NCBI GenBank assembly: GCA_900539265.1
Contig: UQBM01000012.1
Coordinates: forward strand, 1-58,763
Source: an uncultured Mollicutes bacterium
Lineage (GTDB): Bacteria; Bacillota_I; Bacilli_A; ML615J-28; CAG-313
Length of the DNA stretch: 58,763 nucleotides
Direction: 5' to 3'
A model generated the notes under the pieces. The model was not told where the DNA came from and made no database searches. It saw only the letters and a list, made by a program, of their open reading frames with translations. The position numbers and the translations under genes were made by a program. Position 1 is the first letter of the stretch. Each line of letters begins with the position of its first letter. This document shows positions 1 through 8,571 of this stretch, piece by piece.

Positions 1-53
1 ATGCCAGTCTGTCACACTGGAGATCGCGGGTTCAAGTCCCGTTGGAACCGCCA
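1..53 (+). tRNA. tRNA-Asp (GUC), 5' end outside window
   Basis: The window opens inside a tRNA. The anticodon stem CCAGT/ACTGG encloses loop CTGTCAC, which gives anticodon GTC (Asp). The T arm GCGGG-TTCAAGT-CCCGT follows, then the 3' acceptor strand and an encoded CCA ending at 53. The D arm and 5' acceptor strand are missing because of the window edge. It lies 7 bases before tRNA-Phe, so both are probably in one tRNA operon. Confidence 0.93.
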
Positions 54-60
54 TTATTTT

Positions 61-136
61 GGCTAGGTAGCTCAGTCGGTAGAGCAATGGACTGAAAATC
101 CATGTGTCGCCGGTTCGATCCCGGCCCAAGCCACCA
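61..136 (+). tRNA. tRNA-Phe (GAA)
   Basis: This is a complete tRNA with D arm, anticodon stem ATGGA/TCCAT around loop CTGAAAA (anticodon GAA, Phe), T arm GCCGG-TTCGATC-CCGGC and an encoded CCA. The acceptor arms GGCTAGG and CCAAGCC pair at six of seven positions. The fifth pair (5:68) is an A-A mismatch, which is unusual for this tRNA. A terminator follows at once, so this is the last gene of the tRNA unit. Confidence 0.96.
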
Positions 137-149
137 TAATGAAAATTTA

Positions 150-184
150 AGAACTTAATCGAAAGATTAGGTTCTTTTTTTTGT
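150..184 (+). terminator. Rho-independent terminator of the tRNA operon
   Basis: An 11-bp stem (AGAACTTAATC / GATTAGGTTCT, one G-T pair) closes a GAAA tetraloop and runs into a stretch of T residues, 14 bases after tRNA-Phe. Confidence 0.9.
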
Positions 185-271
185 TTTTTACTCTTTTTTC
201 TTATTTATCAAAAAAGAACCTTTCTAAAATTAAAAAAAAGAATATATATAATATATTCATTCATATTGACA

Positions 272-406
272 TTATTCTTCAATTCTTTTAAGCTTTTTTA
301 AGTATGGGCATGTTTTTAAATTTATGCTACAATCCCCATTGTAATAACAATCACCACATTTTTCTCTGGTAATTTTTTTGGTTGTTTTTGTTAATTTAAT
401 TTCCAT
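272..406 (-). CDS. small Cys-rich protein, 44 aa
   Basis: I do not recognise this family. The minus strand from 406 reads an ATG-started 44-codon frame, with AGAGGTGG eight bases upstream as a good ribosome site. The product has a Lys/Thr-rich N-terminus, then four cysteines in the pattern C-x2-C-x5-C-x6-C, and a basic C-terminus ending in KRIEE. The Cys spacing would suit a small zinc or Fe-S knot. It is divergent from the gene at 507, and the roughly 100 bases between them would hold both promoters. It could be missed by length cut-offs. The strong ribosome site and Cys pattern make it more likely real than chance. Confidence 0.55.
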   Translation of the reverse strand: MEIKLTKTTKKITREKCGDCYYNGDCSINLKTCPYLKKLKRIEE

Positions 407-506
407 AATATTCCACCTCTAAATTTAGTATAACCAAGTTTTAAAAAGATATGTAAAAAAAATAAAAAAAAATATTGATATGGTATAATAATAAAGAGGT
501 GATAAA

Positions 507-1637
507 ATGGCCGTTTATATAAATCATAAAGAATATGAATTTATTGAGGAAATGAGCATTTTTGAATTTATTAGATATCATCAAATTTTTTTACCATCAT
601 TTGATGAAAAATTAAATGATTACAATAAAGAAGAATTATGTTATGTTGAAATTGAAGAACAATCACAATTGGTAAATGCTAAAGAAATTACCGTTTTAGA
701 CGGTATGAGTATTATTACTAATTCTAAAAAAGTATATAGTTATTTATATAATTTTTTAAAAATGAAAAGTGATGACTTAAAAGAAAAATGTAAGCATACA
801 ATTGATTTAAGAGAAAGTGACTATAATATTCTTTTATGTAGTCCTGAATGTTATGATAGTTGTCTTAATATATATAAAGAAAAAGGTTTTAATGATATTA
901 TTAGTTTAAAATTATTTCAAATGGTTGAATTTACTGAACTCACTCATGAATTAGTTAAAAGAATAGCTGATAAATTAGATCAACATAACAACAATAAACT
1001 TTTAGTTGTTGAACCACAAATCATAACACCTTTTAAAAAAATAACATTAAATTTAAAACCTTCAGAAGAAATTGCGGCCCAATTGATTAAAACGTATTAT
1101 AAAGAAATTCTTAAAATTGAAACCAATATAAATATTTTATATGTTACAACCAATATGAAGGAGGTAATTTGTCATCATTCTAAAAGTAATTTATATGTAT
1201 CTATGTTAGATGATATTGTTTTTTTTGACAATTTAGAAGTTATGGCAAATTGGCAATGTTTTGATGGAATTATTAGCAGAGAAATATATAAAAAAATACC
1301 TGAATCTTTGCATATTTCTTGTGATTATACAACAATATTTAAAAATTTAAGACAAATGGGATTAAAAGAAGAATCTTTAGAAGTTTTTACCAATAAATTA
1401 GGTAAAGAAATCGTGGCCATGTATCATGGTTTTAAGTTAACTATTTTATTTACTGAATTCTTTTTAACAAAAGAAGAGATTAAAGAATTGTCATATGATC
1501 TAATTTGGATTACATATAAAGATTTTTCAATGCATATAAATAGCGAAGAGGGAATTCTTGGTGAATATAATTTAAATCGTCTTTACAAAAATGTTTTAGT
1601 CTATCCAGGATACTCTAATTTATTTAGGAGATATTAA
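507..1637 (+). CDS. cysteine-depleted [FeFe]-hydrogenase-like protein
   Basis: This 376-aa protein aligns by eye, in order, with the HydA encoded at 50399-52198. Residues 2-80 resemble the N-terminal [2Fe-2S] domain (strand VYINHKEYEF, then CYVEIEE and IITNSKKV), but three of the four ligand cysteines are replaced. A remnant C-x3-C-x3-C at about 111-119 lies where HydA has ferredoxin clusters. KLLVVEPQIITPFKKI matches the start of the H-cluster domain, and KPSEEIAAQLIKTYYKEI matches HydA residues around KSPQQMQGAMIKHYYAS. The H-cluster cysteines in HydA's TSCSPGW, MPCIAKK and CTGGC motifs are absent. It therefore cannot bind the usual cofactors and is probably structural or regulatory; its function is unknown. 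The stop overlaps the next gene's ATG by one base, so the two are probably co-translated. Start: ATG with AGAGGTG upstream. Confidence 0.7.
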   Translation: MAVYINHKEYEFIEEMSIFEFIRYHQIFLPSFDEKLNDYNKEELCYVEIEEQSQLVNAKEITVLDGMSIITNSKKVYSYLYNFLKMKSDDLKEKCKHTIDLRESDYNILLCSPECYDSCLNIYKEKGFNDIISLKLFQMVEFTELTHELVKRIADKLDQHNNNKLLVVEPQIITPFKKITLNLKPSEEIAAQLIKTYYKEILKIETNINILYVTTNMKEVICHHSKSNLYVSMLDDIVFFDNLEVMANWQCFDGIISREIYKKIPESLHISCDYTTIFKNLRQMGLKEESLEVFTNKLGKEIVAMYHGFKLTILFTEFFLTKEEIKELSYDLIWITYKDFSMHINSEEGILGEYNLNRLYKNVLVYPGYSNLFRRY

Positions 1638-3550
1638 TGTACATTTCTAAAACGCTATTTAAAAATCTATCAAGATGTCAAAATTTTATTTCCTTATATG
1701 ATTTATATATTAATAGAGGATTCAATGGTATTAAAAAAATTGAAGGAAAAAGAGTAAACAAAGATGTAGTAGATACGATATCAACATTAGAAGATAATCT
1801 ATTTGATGAGAAAAATGAAAAAATTGAAGAAATTTTTCAAGAAATGTTTGATGAAGAAACTGGGAGTGAGTTGTTAAATGTTACTAATGCTCAAATGGAG
1901 GCGTTTTCCAAGACTTTCACAGAAGTTGAAAGACTAGCCACTTGCTATATTGAAAAAATTTTTCAACATCAAGTAGTTTCTTCCATTTATACTTATGAAC
2001 AAAAAAAATATTCATATAAGGAAGATGGGAATCTTTTTTATTGCTATTTAGATGCTTATTTTGAAGATGAAAAAACAATTAAAATTTTTGAAGTCAAAGC
2101 AACAACATCCAAAAAGTATGATGATTTTTGTATGATGATAAACAAGAAACCATATCATTTTTTTGTAAAAGATAAAGATAATATTATGAGATATCAAAAT
2201 AGTAGTGGTAATTTTAATGAAAAAGAGCACAAGCAATTTTATGAAAAACAAAAAAAGTTACTCGATCGATATTCTGATGAAGGCAAATATATATATGATA
2301 TTTCAGTTGAACGCCATATTATTGAAAATAGTTTAAAACAAAAAAAGTCTTTTCCCGATAAAGAAGTAGAATATTATTTAGTTGTTTTAAATGCTAATTA
2401 TACTTTTAATGGGAAATATGATCAAAATAACAAGCCAGTATATGATTTAGATGAAAACGGTGAAGCTTTATTTAAAATTTATGATATGAATGATTTATCA
2501 AAACTTTATTTAACACAAATAGAAGAAGAGAAGCAACAAATTCTAAAAAGGGGAAAATATCTAACAATTGGTCCTAAATGTTTGGGCAAGCATTGTGAAT
2601 ATAAAAAAACCACGATGTGTAAATTTTATAAAGTATGTATGAAAGAAGTTTTGCAAGATGGTTCGATTTTAGAATATCTAAAGAAACAATATGCCTTTAG
2701 TGAACTTACTAAAGATAATAAAAAAAGATATTTTGATGTTTTTGAATTAATTAATCAAGGTTTTTATAAAATAAATGATGTTAAAAAGTATCTAAGTAAA
2801 AAAGAAAATCTTATTCAGTATGATTGTTACATCAACAATTGGGTATATATTGATAAAGCAAGAATTGAAGAAGCAATAACAAAAATTAAATATCCTGTAT
2901 ACTATTTGGATTTTGAAAGTTATAATTGTCCTCTTCCCCGTTTTAAGGGAGAACATCCATATACGCAATCATTATTTCAATACTCTTTACATGTGGAAAA
3001 AGAATTAGGTCACTGTGATTTTGTTCAAGATCATTTTGAATATTTAGCTAAAGATCATCAAGACCATCGATTAAAGTTAGTTGAAAGTCTCATTGCTAAT
3101 ATTGATTTGACAACTGATGGTACTATTATTGTTTATAATAAATCTTTTGAGAAAACAAGATTAAAGGAATTAAGTTTCATTTTTAAGGATAAAAAATCCC
3201 AATTAGACGAAATTAATAATCATATTTTTGATTTATTAGAAGTATTAAGAGGTTCTAAGGATTTGTTTAAAGATACAAGTTGTGATAAGCCAAGTTTTAC
3301 ATATTATAATAATTTAATGCATGGGTCTTTTTCAATAAAAAAAGTATTACCACTTTTTACGAATTTAACTTATAAAAATTTAGATGTTAAAAATGGTACT
3401 GAGGCAATACTTACATATGGAATGCTTCCTTTTCTTAGCCCAAAAGAATATAAAGAAAAATATTTAGCGCTTAGTATATATTGTAGGCAAGATACATGGG
3501 CAATGGTTGAAATTTTAAGAGGGTTAAGAAGTATAATTGAAAAAAAATAA
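1637..3550 (+). CDS. DUF2779-type protein: PD-(D/E)XK plus DEDD nuclease domains
   Basis: This 637-aa protein appears to join two nuclease folds. The N-terminal half has a Cas4/RecB-like core (YCYLDAYFED, then IKIFEVKATT with the E-x-K pair, about residues 132-157). A later four-cysteine group (about 315-335) follows, as in Fe-S-bound Cas4/AddB nucleases. The C-terminal part, from about residue 424, begins YYLDFES, the first acidic motif of DnaQ-like exonucleases, and ends with QDTWAMVEIL, which supplies the last acidic residue. This layout fits the DUF2779 family. It overlaps the hydrogenase-like gene by one base (ribosome site AGGAG at about 1626). The substrate is unknown; a role in DNA or RNA processing is an inference. 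Confidence 0.72.
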   Translation: MYISKTLFKNLSRCQNFISLYDLYINRGFNGIKKIEGKRVNKDVVDTISTLEDNLFDEKNEKIEEIFQEMFDEETGSELLNVTNAQMEAFSKTFTEVERLATCYIEKIFQHQVVSSIYTYEQKKYSYKEDGNLFYCYLDAYFEDEKTIKIFEVKATTSKKYDDFCMMINKKPYHFFVKDKDNIMRYQNSSGNFNEKEHKQFYEKQKKLLDRYSDEGKYIYDISVERHIIENSLKQKKSFPDKEVEYYLVVLNANYTFNGKYDQNNKPVYDLDENGEALFKIYDMNDLSKLYLTQIEEEKQQILKRGKYLTIGPKCLGKHCEYKKTTMCKFYKVCMKEVLQDGSILEYLKKQYAFSELTKDNKKRYFDVFELINQGFYKINDVKKYLSKKENLIQYDCYINNWVYIDKARIEEAITKIKYPVYYLDFESYNCPLPRFKGEHPYTQSLFQYSLHVEKELGHCDFVQDHFEYLAKDHQDHRLKLVESLIANIDLTTDGTIIVYNKSFEKTRLKELSFIFKDKKSQLDEINNHIFDLLEVLRGSKDLFKDTSCDKPSFTYYNNLMHGSFSIKKVLPLFTNLTYKNLDVKNGTEAILTYGMLPFLSPKEYKEKYLALSIYCRQDTWAMVEILRGLRSIIEKK

Positions 3551-3578
3551 AGTAACTAATTAAGCTACTTTATTTTTT
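3542..3578. terminator. bidirectional terminator between convergent genes
   Basis: A 13-bp stem AAAAAATAAAGTA / TACTTTATTTTTT with A and T runs on both sides serves the plus gene ending at 3550 and rimO ending at 3560. It overlaps the last codons of both. Confidence 0.88.
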
Positions 3579-4870
3579 AATTTAGCATATAAATCATAAC
3601 TATCTGCTCTTGTTATTTCAATTTCTATAATATCTCCTGCACTAATATAGTCAAGTTTTTCAGAATATATATATATATATCCATCAATATCATCAGGTGC
3701 ATAAGCATAGTTTCGCACACAATAACGAGAATTTTCTTTATCATAGAAGTCCACAATAGCTGTATAGGTTTTACCAATAAAGGTTCTATTTAAAATTTTA
3801 GAAAGTTTATTTTGAAAAGTCATAATTTGATTTTTACGTCTTTCCATTACATCTTGTGGAACTTTAGGTTGCATTTCAACGCTTTTGGTATCTTCTTCGT
3901 CAGAGTAGGTAAAAACTCCTAAGCGGTTAAAACGTTGTTTTTTGACAAAATCGAATAGAATATTAAAGTCCTCTTCAGTTTCTGAAGGGAATCCAACAAT
4001 AAGAGTAGTTCTAATAATAGCATCATTTATTCTTTTTCTAATGGTTTCAAAAAGATTTTCTAAAAAAAACTTTCCACCTCTGCGATTCATTTTATTAAGA
4101 ATTTGGTTGGATGCATGTTGGATTGGAATATCAAAATATTTGGCAACTTTATCATTGTTTTTAATTTCATCAATTAGTTCGCTAGTAATTTCATCAGGAT
4201 AGAGGTATAAGACTCTAATAATTTTAATTTCGTCAATTAAAGAAATTTGATGAATTAAATCGTGCAAAAAAAGATTATCTTTTTTATCAGTGCCATATCT
4301 AGTAGTATCTTGACCAATAAGAGTGATTTCCTTTACACCGCGACTTGCTAAATTTTTAGCCTCATCAATCAAACTATTAAAATCTCTACTCCTAAAGGGT
4401 CCCCTAATCAGGGGAATAGCACAATAACTACAGTGATTATTGCATCCCTCAGAAATTCTTAAATAAGCACTATGAGGAAGGGTAGCAATGACTCTGTTTT
4501 GATAATCCATCTTATAGGATTTACCAGTAAGAAGAATTTTTTGAAAAAGCTTATCGATATGGTCATAATCTCTAATGGGGAAATAGATATCTACCTCGGG
4601 AATACTTTGTTTTAAATCAGATAAATATCGCTCGATCAAGCAGCCCATAGCAATAATAATTTTACCTTTTTTATTTTCAGTAACATCTAAAATAGTATCA
4701 ATAGCTTCCTTTTTAGCACTTTCAATAAAACCACAAGTGTTAACAACAATAATGTTTGCTTCCCTAATATTATTAGTAATTTCTAAATTATATTTTTGTG
4801 CTACACCAAGAAAAAGTTCAGAATCAATTAAATTTTTAGCACAGCCAAGTGAAATCATCCCAAGTTTCAT
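3560..4870 (-). CDS. rimO: ribosomal protein S12 methylthiotransferase RimO
   Basis: This 436-aa radical-SAM enzyme adds a methylthio group to the conserved aspartate of ribosomal protein S12. The N-terminal MTTase domain shows its three cluster cysteines in SLGCAKN, VNTCGF and AMGCLIE. The radical-SAM motif is EGCNNHCSYCAIP (C-x3-C-x2-C) near residue 143, followed by RGPFRSR, which is typical of RimO rather than MiaB. A C-terminal TRAM-like domain (about 375-436) completes the family layout. Length is normal. It is a single gene, convergent with the DUF2779-type gene. Confidence 0.95.
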   Translation of the reverse strand: MKLGMISLGCAKNLIDSELFLGVAQKYNLEITNNIREANIIVVNTCGFIESAKKEAIDTILDVTENKKGKIIIAMGCLIERYLSDLKQSIPEVDIYFPIRDYDHIDKLFQKILLTGKSYKMDYQNRVIATLPHSAYLRISEGCNNHCSYCAIPLIRGPFRSRDFNSLIDEAKNLASRGVKEITLIGQDTTRYGTDKKDNLFLHDLIHQISLIDEIKIIRVLYLYPDEITSELIDEIKNNDKVAKYFDIPIQHASNQILNKMNRRGGKFFLENLFETIRKRINDAIIRTTLIVGFPSETEEDFNILFDFVKKQRFNRLGVFTYSDEEDTKSVEMQPKVPQDVMERRKNQIMTFQNKLSKILNRTFIGKTYTAIVDFYDKENSRYCVRNYAYAPDDIDGYIYIYSEKLDYISAGDIIEIEITRADSYDLYAKLKNKVA

Positions 4871-5026
4871 ATTTTAATTCCTCATTTTATGTTTCATTTA
4901 ATATATATATTATATAACAAAATAAAATTTTTTTCAAATTTATTAGGTTTAATTTTTGACCTAAAGATTTTTTTTTGTTATAATAGATATATAATGTATT
5001 TTATAAAATGAAAGAAGGAAATAAAT

Positions 5027-5605
5027 ATGTCAAGACAATTTATCGTTGAAACCTCTGCTCGGCATGTACATTTAACTGAAAGTGATTTTAAGGTATTATT
5101 TGGAAATGAGGCAACACTTACTATTAAGAAAAATCTATCACAACCAGGTCAATATGCATGTGAAGAAAGAGTTAATATTGTTGGCCCTAAAAAGGAGATT
5201 TTAGGAGTTTCTATTCTTGGCCCTTTTAGAAGTGCATCTCAAGTAGAGCTTTCCGCAACCGATGCTAGAAGCATTGGTCTTCCTATTGTAATTAAAGAAT
5301 CAGGTGATTTAAAGGGTACTCCTGGATGTAAGATTGTTGGTCCTAAAGGATCTTTAGAACTTCATGAAGGAGTAATTGTTGCTAAACGTCATATTCATGC
5401 TACTAATGAAGATGCTAAAGAACTTGGTGTAAAGGATAAAGATATCGTTAATGTTAAAATTAAAACTCCTGAAAGATCACTTATTTTTGGTGATGTTGTA
5501 GTAAGGGTAAGTGATGCATATGCGCTTGCTATGCATATTGATACAGATGAAGCAAATGCATCAGGAATGGTTCCAGGGATAATGGGTGAAATTGTTCAAG
5601 AATAA
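5027..5605 (+). CDS. pduL: phosphate propanoyltransferase PduL
   Basis: This 192-aa protein transfers an acyl group between CoA and phosphate, linking acyl-CoA to acyl-phosphate and so to ATP by substrate-level phosphorylation. It shows both PduL zinc-binding histidine motifs, ARHVHL near residue 12 and KRHIHA near residue 123, and the LSQPGQYACEE signature. It has no N-terminal microcompartment-targeting extension and no microcompartment genes nearby, so it probably serves as the housekeeping phosphotransacetylase for acetate formation. It is monocistronic, with its own terminator. Start: ATG after AGAAGGA. Confidence 0.93.
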   Translation: MSRQFIVETSARHVHLTESDFKVLFGNEATLTIKKNLSQPGQYACEERVNIVGPKKEILGVSILGPFRSASQVELSATDARSIGLPIVIKESGDLKGTPGCKIVGPKGSLELHEGVIVAKRHIHATNEDAKELGVKDKDIVNVKIKTPERSLIFGDVVVRVSDAYALAMHIDTDEANASGMVPGIMGEIVQE

Positions 5606-5611
5606 AAAAAT

Positions 5612-5646
5612 AAAAAGAAGGTCAAAAATTTTGGCTTTCTTTTTCT
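5612..5646 (+). terminator. terminator after pduL
   Basis: A near-palindrome starts with AAAGAAGGTCAAAA and is followed by its pairing arm and TTTTT, a few bases after the pduL stop. Confidence 0.75.
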
Positions 5647-5710
5647 TTATATTAGCAAAAAAACAAAAAATAGTGTATAATATATATACATTAAGAAAAA
5701 GGTGATTAAA

Positions 5711-5938
5711 ATGATTTGTCCAAAATGTCATAATGAAAATAAATATGATGCTTTAACTTGTGATTTTTGTATGGCAAAATTACCAATGACAAAAGCAAGA
5801 GAAGAAGAAATAAAAAGAAAACAAAAAATAGAAAAAAAAGCTAAACTAAACAAATCAATAACTAAACTGGTGGGATTATTAATGGGACTTTTTTTACTCA
5901 TTGGAATTGTGGTTATTGTTTATCTTATTAGGAAGTAA
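5711..5938 (+). CDS. zinc-ribbon membrane protein, 75 aa
   Basis: The small protein begins MICPKCHNENKYDA and has two CxxC pairs (CPKC and CDFC), making a zinc ribbon. A charged Lys/Glu-rich segment (about 30-50) follows, then one transmembrane helix (about 51-72) ending in RK. An in-frame GTG at 5702 would lengthen it, but AAGGTGA at 5700-5706 is correctly spaced only for the ATG at 5711. It is followed after four bases by mnmG, so the two are probably one transcript. Its function is unknown. Confidence 0.8.
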   Translation: MICPKCHNENKYDALTCDFCMAKLPMTKAREEEIKRKQKIEKKAKLNKSITKLVGLLMGLFLLIGIVVIVYLIRK

Positions 5939-5942
5939 TTTT

Positions 5943-7874
5943 ATGAGTGCTATTTTAACAAAGAAACAATTACAACAAAAAATAACGACCGTTTATGATG
6001 GAATTGTAGTTGGTGGTGGGCATGCGGGAATCGAGGCCGCTCTCGCGCTTGCAAGATTAGGATTGAAAACTTTAATGGTATGTGGAAGTTTTAAGCGAAT
6101 CGGTAATATGCCATGCAACCCTTCTATTGGAGGACCTGCTAAAGGAATCTTAGTTAGGGAAATTGATGCTTTAGGAGGACAAATGGCTATTTCTGCTGAT
6201 AAAACTTGTTTGCAAGTAAAAATGCTTAATAGCTCTAAAGGACCTGCTGTTCGGGCGATGAGGGTACAATCGGATAAACTAGCTTATGCTAGATATATGC
6301 AACATGTTGTACTAGACCAAGAAAATTTGGATATATATATTGCTTTAGTAGATGCTTTATTGACAAAAGATACTACTATTCAAGGAGTACAATTAGAAGA
6401 TGGTACGCAGATTTTTTCTCAAACAGTAATAATAACAACTGGTACTTATTTATCATCTAAAGTTTTATGTGGTAAAAATGCTATTCCTTCTGGACCCGAT
6501 GGTGAGGAAACAAATTATGGTTTATCAAAGTCTTTGAAAAATTTAGGATTTAATTTAATAAGATTAAAGACAGGGACACCACCTAGAGTTTATACGGATT
6601 CCATTGATTTTTCTCAAGGTCAACTAGAATTAGGAACTAATATGCCACTTACTTTTAGCTATCAAACAAATCCAAATGATATGATTCCTTTTGATAAGCA
6701 AGTGCCTTGTTATTTAATTTGGACAACACCTAAAACTCATGAAATTATCAGAGAGCATTTGAAGGAATCAAGTATGTATTCAGGTGTTGTCGAAGGAATT
6801 GGTCCTAGATATTGTCCTTCTATTGAGGATAAACTAGTTAGGTTTGCGGACAAAAAGCAACATCAACTATTTTTAGAACCTGAAAGTTTAGAAATTAATG
6901 AAACTTATATTCAGGGTTTTTCAACTAGTATGCCTCACTATGTTCAAGAACAAATGGTTCATTCACTCCCTGGATTTGAGAGAGCTAAAATTGCAAAATA
7001 TGCTTACGCGATTGAATATGATGCAATTAATCCTTTAGAATTGAAACCTACTTTAGAATCTAAAAAAATTAAAGGTTTATTTTTTGGTGGACAGGTTAAT
7101 GGCACTAGCGGATATGAAGAAGCAGCTGCTCAAGGATTAATGGCTGGTATTAATGCCAGTTGTTATTTAAAGAAAACTGATCCCTTAGTTTTAAAAAGAG
7201 ATGAGGCTTATATTGGAGTTTTAATTGATGATTTGGTAACCAAAGGAGTAAATGACCCCTATCGAATGCTTACCTCGAGAGCTGAATATCGACTTTTACT
7301 TCGTCATGATAATGCGGATGCTAGACTAATAGAACACGGGTACCGAGTAGGTCTTGTCAGTGAAGAAAGATATCATATATATCTTGAGAAGAAAATGGCA
7401 ATTGAAAAAGAAATTGAAAGACTTGATAAATTAAAATTAACACCCAAAAAAGAAATCAATGATTATTTAAAAGAAATACCATCACCTCTTTTGCATGATG
7501 GTATAAGCGCCAAAGATTTAATGAAAAGACCCGAAATTAGTTATTTTGATATCGTTAAAATGGTTTCTTTAGAAAATCCTTTATCTTATGAATATGGAGA
7601 ATGTTTGAATACTTTAGTTAAGTACCAAGGATATATTGATAAGGCTTTTAAAGAGGCACAAAGAGTTTTAAAATTAGAAAGTATTTTAATCCCTGTTGAT
7701 ATTGATTATCAAAATATTTCCAATCTAGCTAGTGAAGCAAGAGAAAAATTGATTCAAATTAAACCCTTAACGATTGCACAAGCTTCTAGAATTAGTGGTG
7801 TTAATCCATCGGATATTTCTATTTTACTTGTTTATATTGAAAGTTTAAGAAGGAAGAAAAAACATGAAATATAA
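5943..7874 (+). CDS. mnmG: tRNA uridine-5-carboxymethylaminomethyl modification enzyme MnmG (GidA)
   Basis: This FAD-dependent enzyme works with MnmE to modify U34 in the wobble position of certain tRNAs. The Rossmann motif GGGHAGIEAA lies near residue 26, then CNPSIGGPAKG, and the C-terminal helical domain has TSRAEYRLLLRHDNAD. The length of 643 aa from the ATG at 5943 is normal. That start has AGGAAG upstream at about 5930. It overlaps rsmG by 11 bases, the classical mnmG-rsmG pair found next to many replication origins. Confidence 0.96.
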   Translation: MSAILTKKQLQQKITTVYDGIVVGGGHAGIEAALALARLGLKTLMVCGSFKRIGNMPCNPSIGGPAKGILVREIDALGGQMAISADKTCLQVKMLNSSKGPAVRAMRVQSDKLAYARYMQHVVLDQENLDIYIALVDALLTKDTTIQGVQLEDGTQIFSQTVIITTGTYLSSKVLCGKNAIPSGPDGEETNYGLSKSLKNLGFNLIRLKTGTPPRVYTDSIDFSQGQLELGTNMPLTFSYQTNPNDMIPFDKQVPCYLIWTTPKTHEIIREHLKESSMYSGVVEGIGPRYCPSIEDKLVRFADKKQHQLFLEPESLEINETYIQGFSTSMPHYVQEQMVHSLPGFERAKIAKYAYAIEYDAINPLELKPTLESKKIKGLFFGGQVNGTSGYEEAAAQGLMAGINASCYLKKTDPLVLKRDEAYIGVLIDDLVTKGVNDPYRMLTSRAEYRLLLRHDNADARLIEHGYRVGLVSEERYHIYLEKKMAIEKEIERLDKLKLTPKKEINDYLKEIPSPLLHDGISAKDLMKRPEISYFDIVKMVSLENPLSYEYGECLNTLVKYQGYIDKAFKEAQRVLKLESILIPVDIDYQNISNLASEAREKLIQIKPLTIAQASRISGVNPSDISILLVYIESLRRKKKHEI

Positions 7875-8559
7875 TCATTATTTAGACGAACTTATTATAC
7901 TTGATGATAAACAAAAAGGTCAATTATATGAATATTATAAGCTTCTAAATGAAGGAGCTAGAACGATGAATTTAACAACTATTCTTGAAGAAGAAGAGGT
8001 TTATATTAAGCATTTTTATGATAGTATAATGGTATTAAAAGATCAAACAATTCAAGATATGATAGAAGTCTTAGATATTGGAACTGGAGCAGGATTACCA
8101 GGAATTGTTCTAAAAATAGTATATCCACAAATAAAAGTAACTTTGCTTGAGGCAACGCAAAAAAGGTGTCAATTTTTACATTATGTTATTGAAAAATTAC
8201 AATTAGATAATATTAATGTTGTATGCGATCGAGCTGAAAATTTTTGTAATCAAAAAAGAGCATTCTATGATATTGTGGTAGCAAGAGCAGTCGCTAATCT
8301 TAATATGCTTTCGGAACTTTCGATACCTTTTGTTAAATTAAATGGTATTTTTATTGCAATGAAAGGGCAAAACTATCAAATAGAATTAGATAATTCTAAA
8401 GATGCAATTGCTATTCTAGGTGGAATAATTGATGATAAAATTTTATATAGTTTGCCCAAAGAAAGAGGAATTCGTTGCTTAATTAAGATTAAAAAAATAC
8501 GAATAACACCAAGTATTCATCCTAGAAGTTATGCTAAAATGAAAAATAAACCTCTATAG
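7864..8559 (+). CDS. rsmG: 16S rRNA (guanine527-N7)-methyltransferase RsmG
   Basis: This 231-aa SAM-dependent enzyme methylates G527 of 16S rRNA. The SAM site LDIGTGAGLPGIVLKI is near residue 75, followed by RAVANLNMLSELSIPFVK, another RsmG hallmark. The start overlaps the end of mnmG (AGGAAG upstream), which implies translational coupling. It is followed after 12 bases by parA. Confidence 0.95.
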   Translation: MKYNHYLDELIILDDKQKGQLYEYYKLLNEGARTMNLTTILEEEEVYIKHFYDSIMVLKDQTIQDMIEVLDIGTGAGLPGIVLKIVYPQIKVTLLEATQKRCQFLHYVIEKLQLDNINVVCDRAENFCNQKRAFYDIVVARAVANLNMLSELSIPFVKLNGIFIAMKGQNYQIELDNSKDAIAILGGIIDDKILYSLPKERGIRCLIKIKKIRITPSIHPRSYAKMKNKPL

Positions 8560-8571
8560 AAAGGAGTTATT

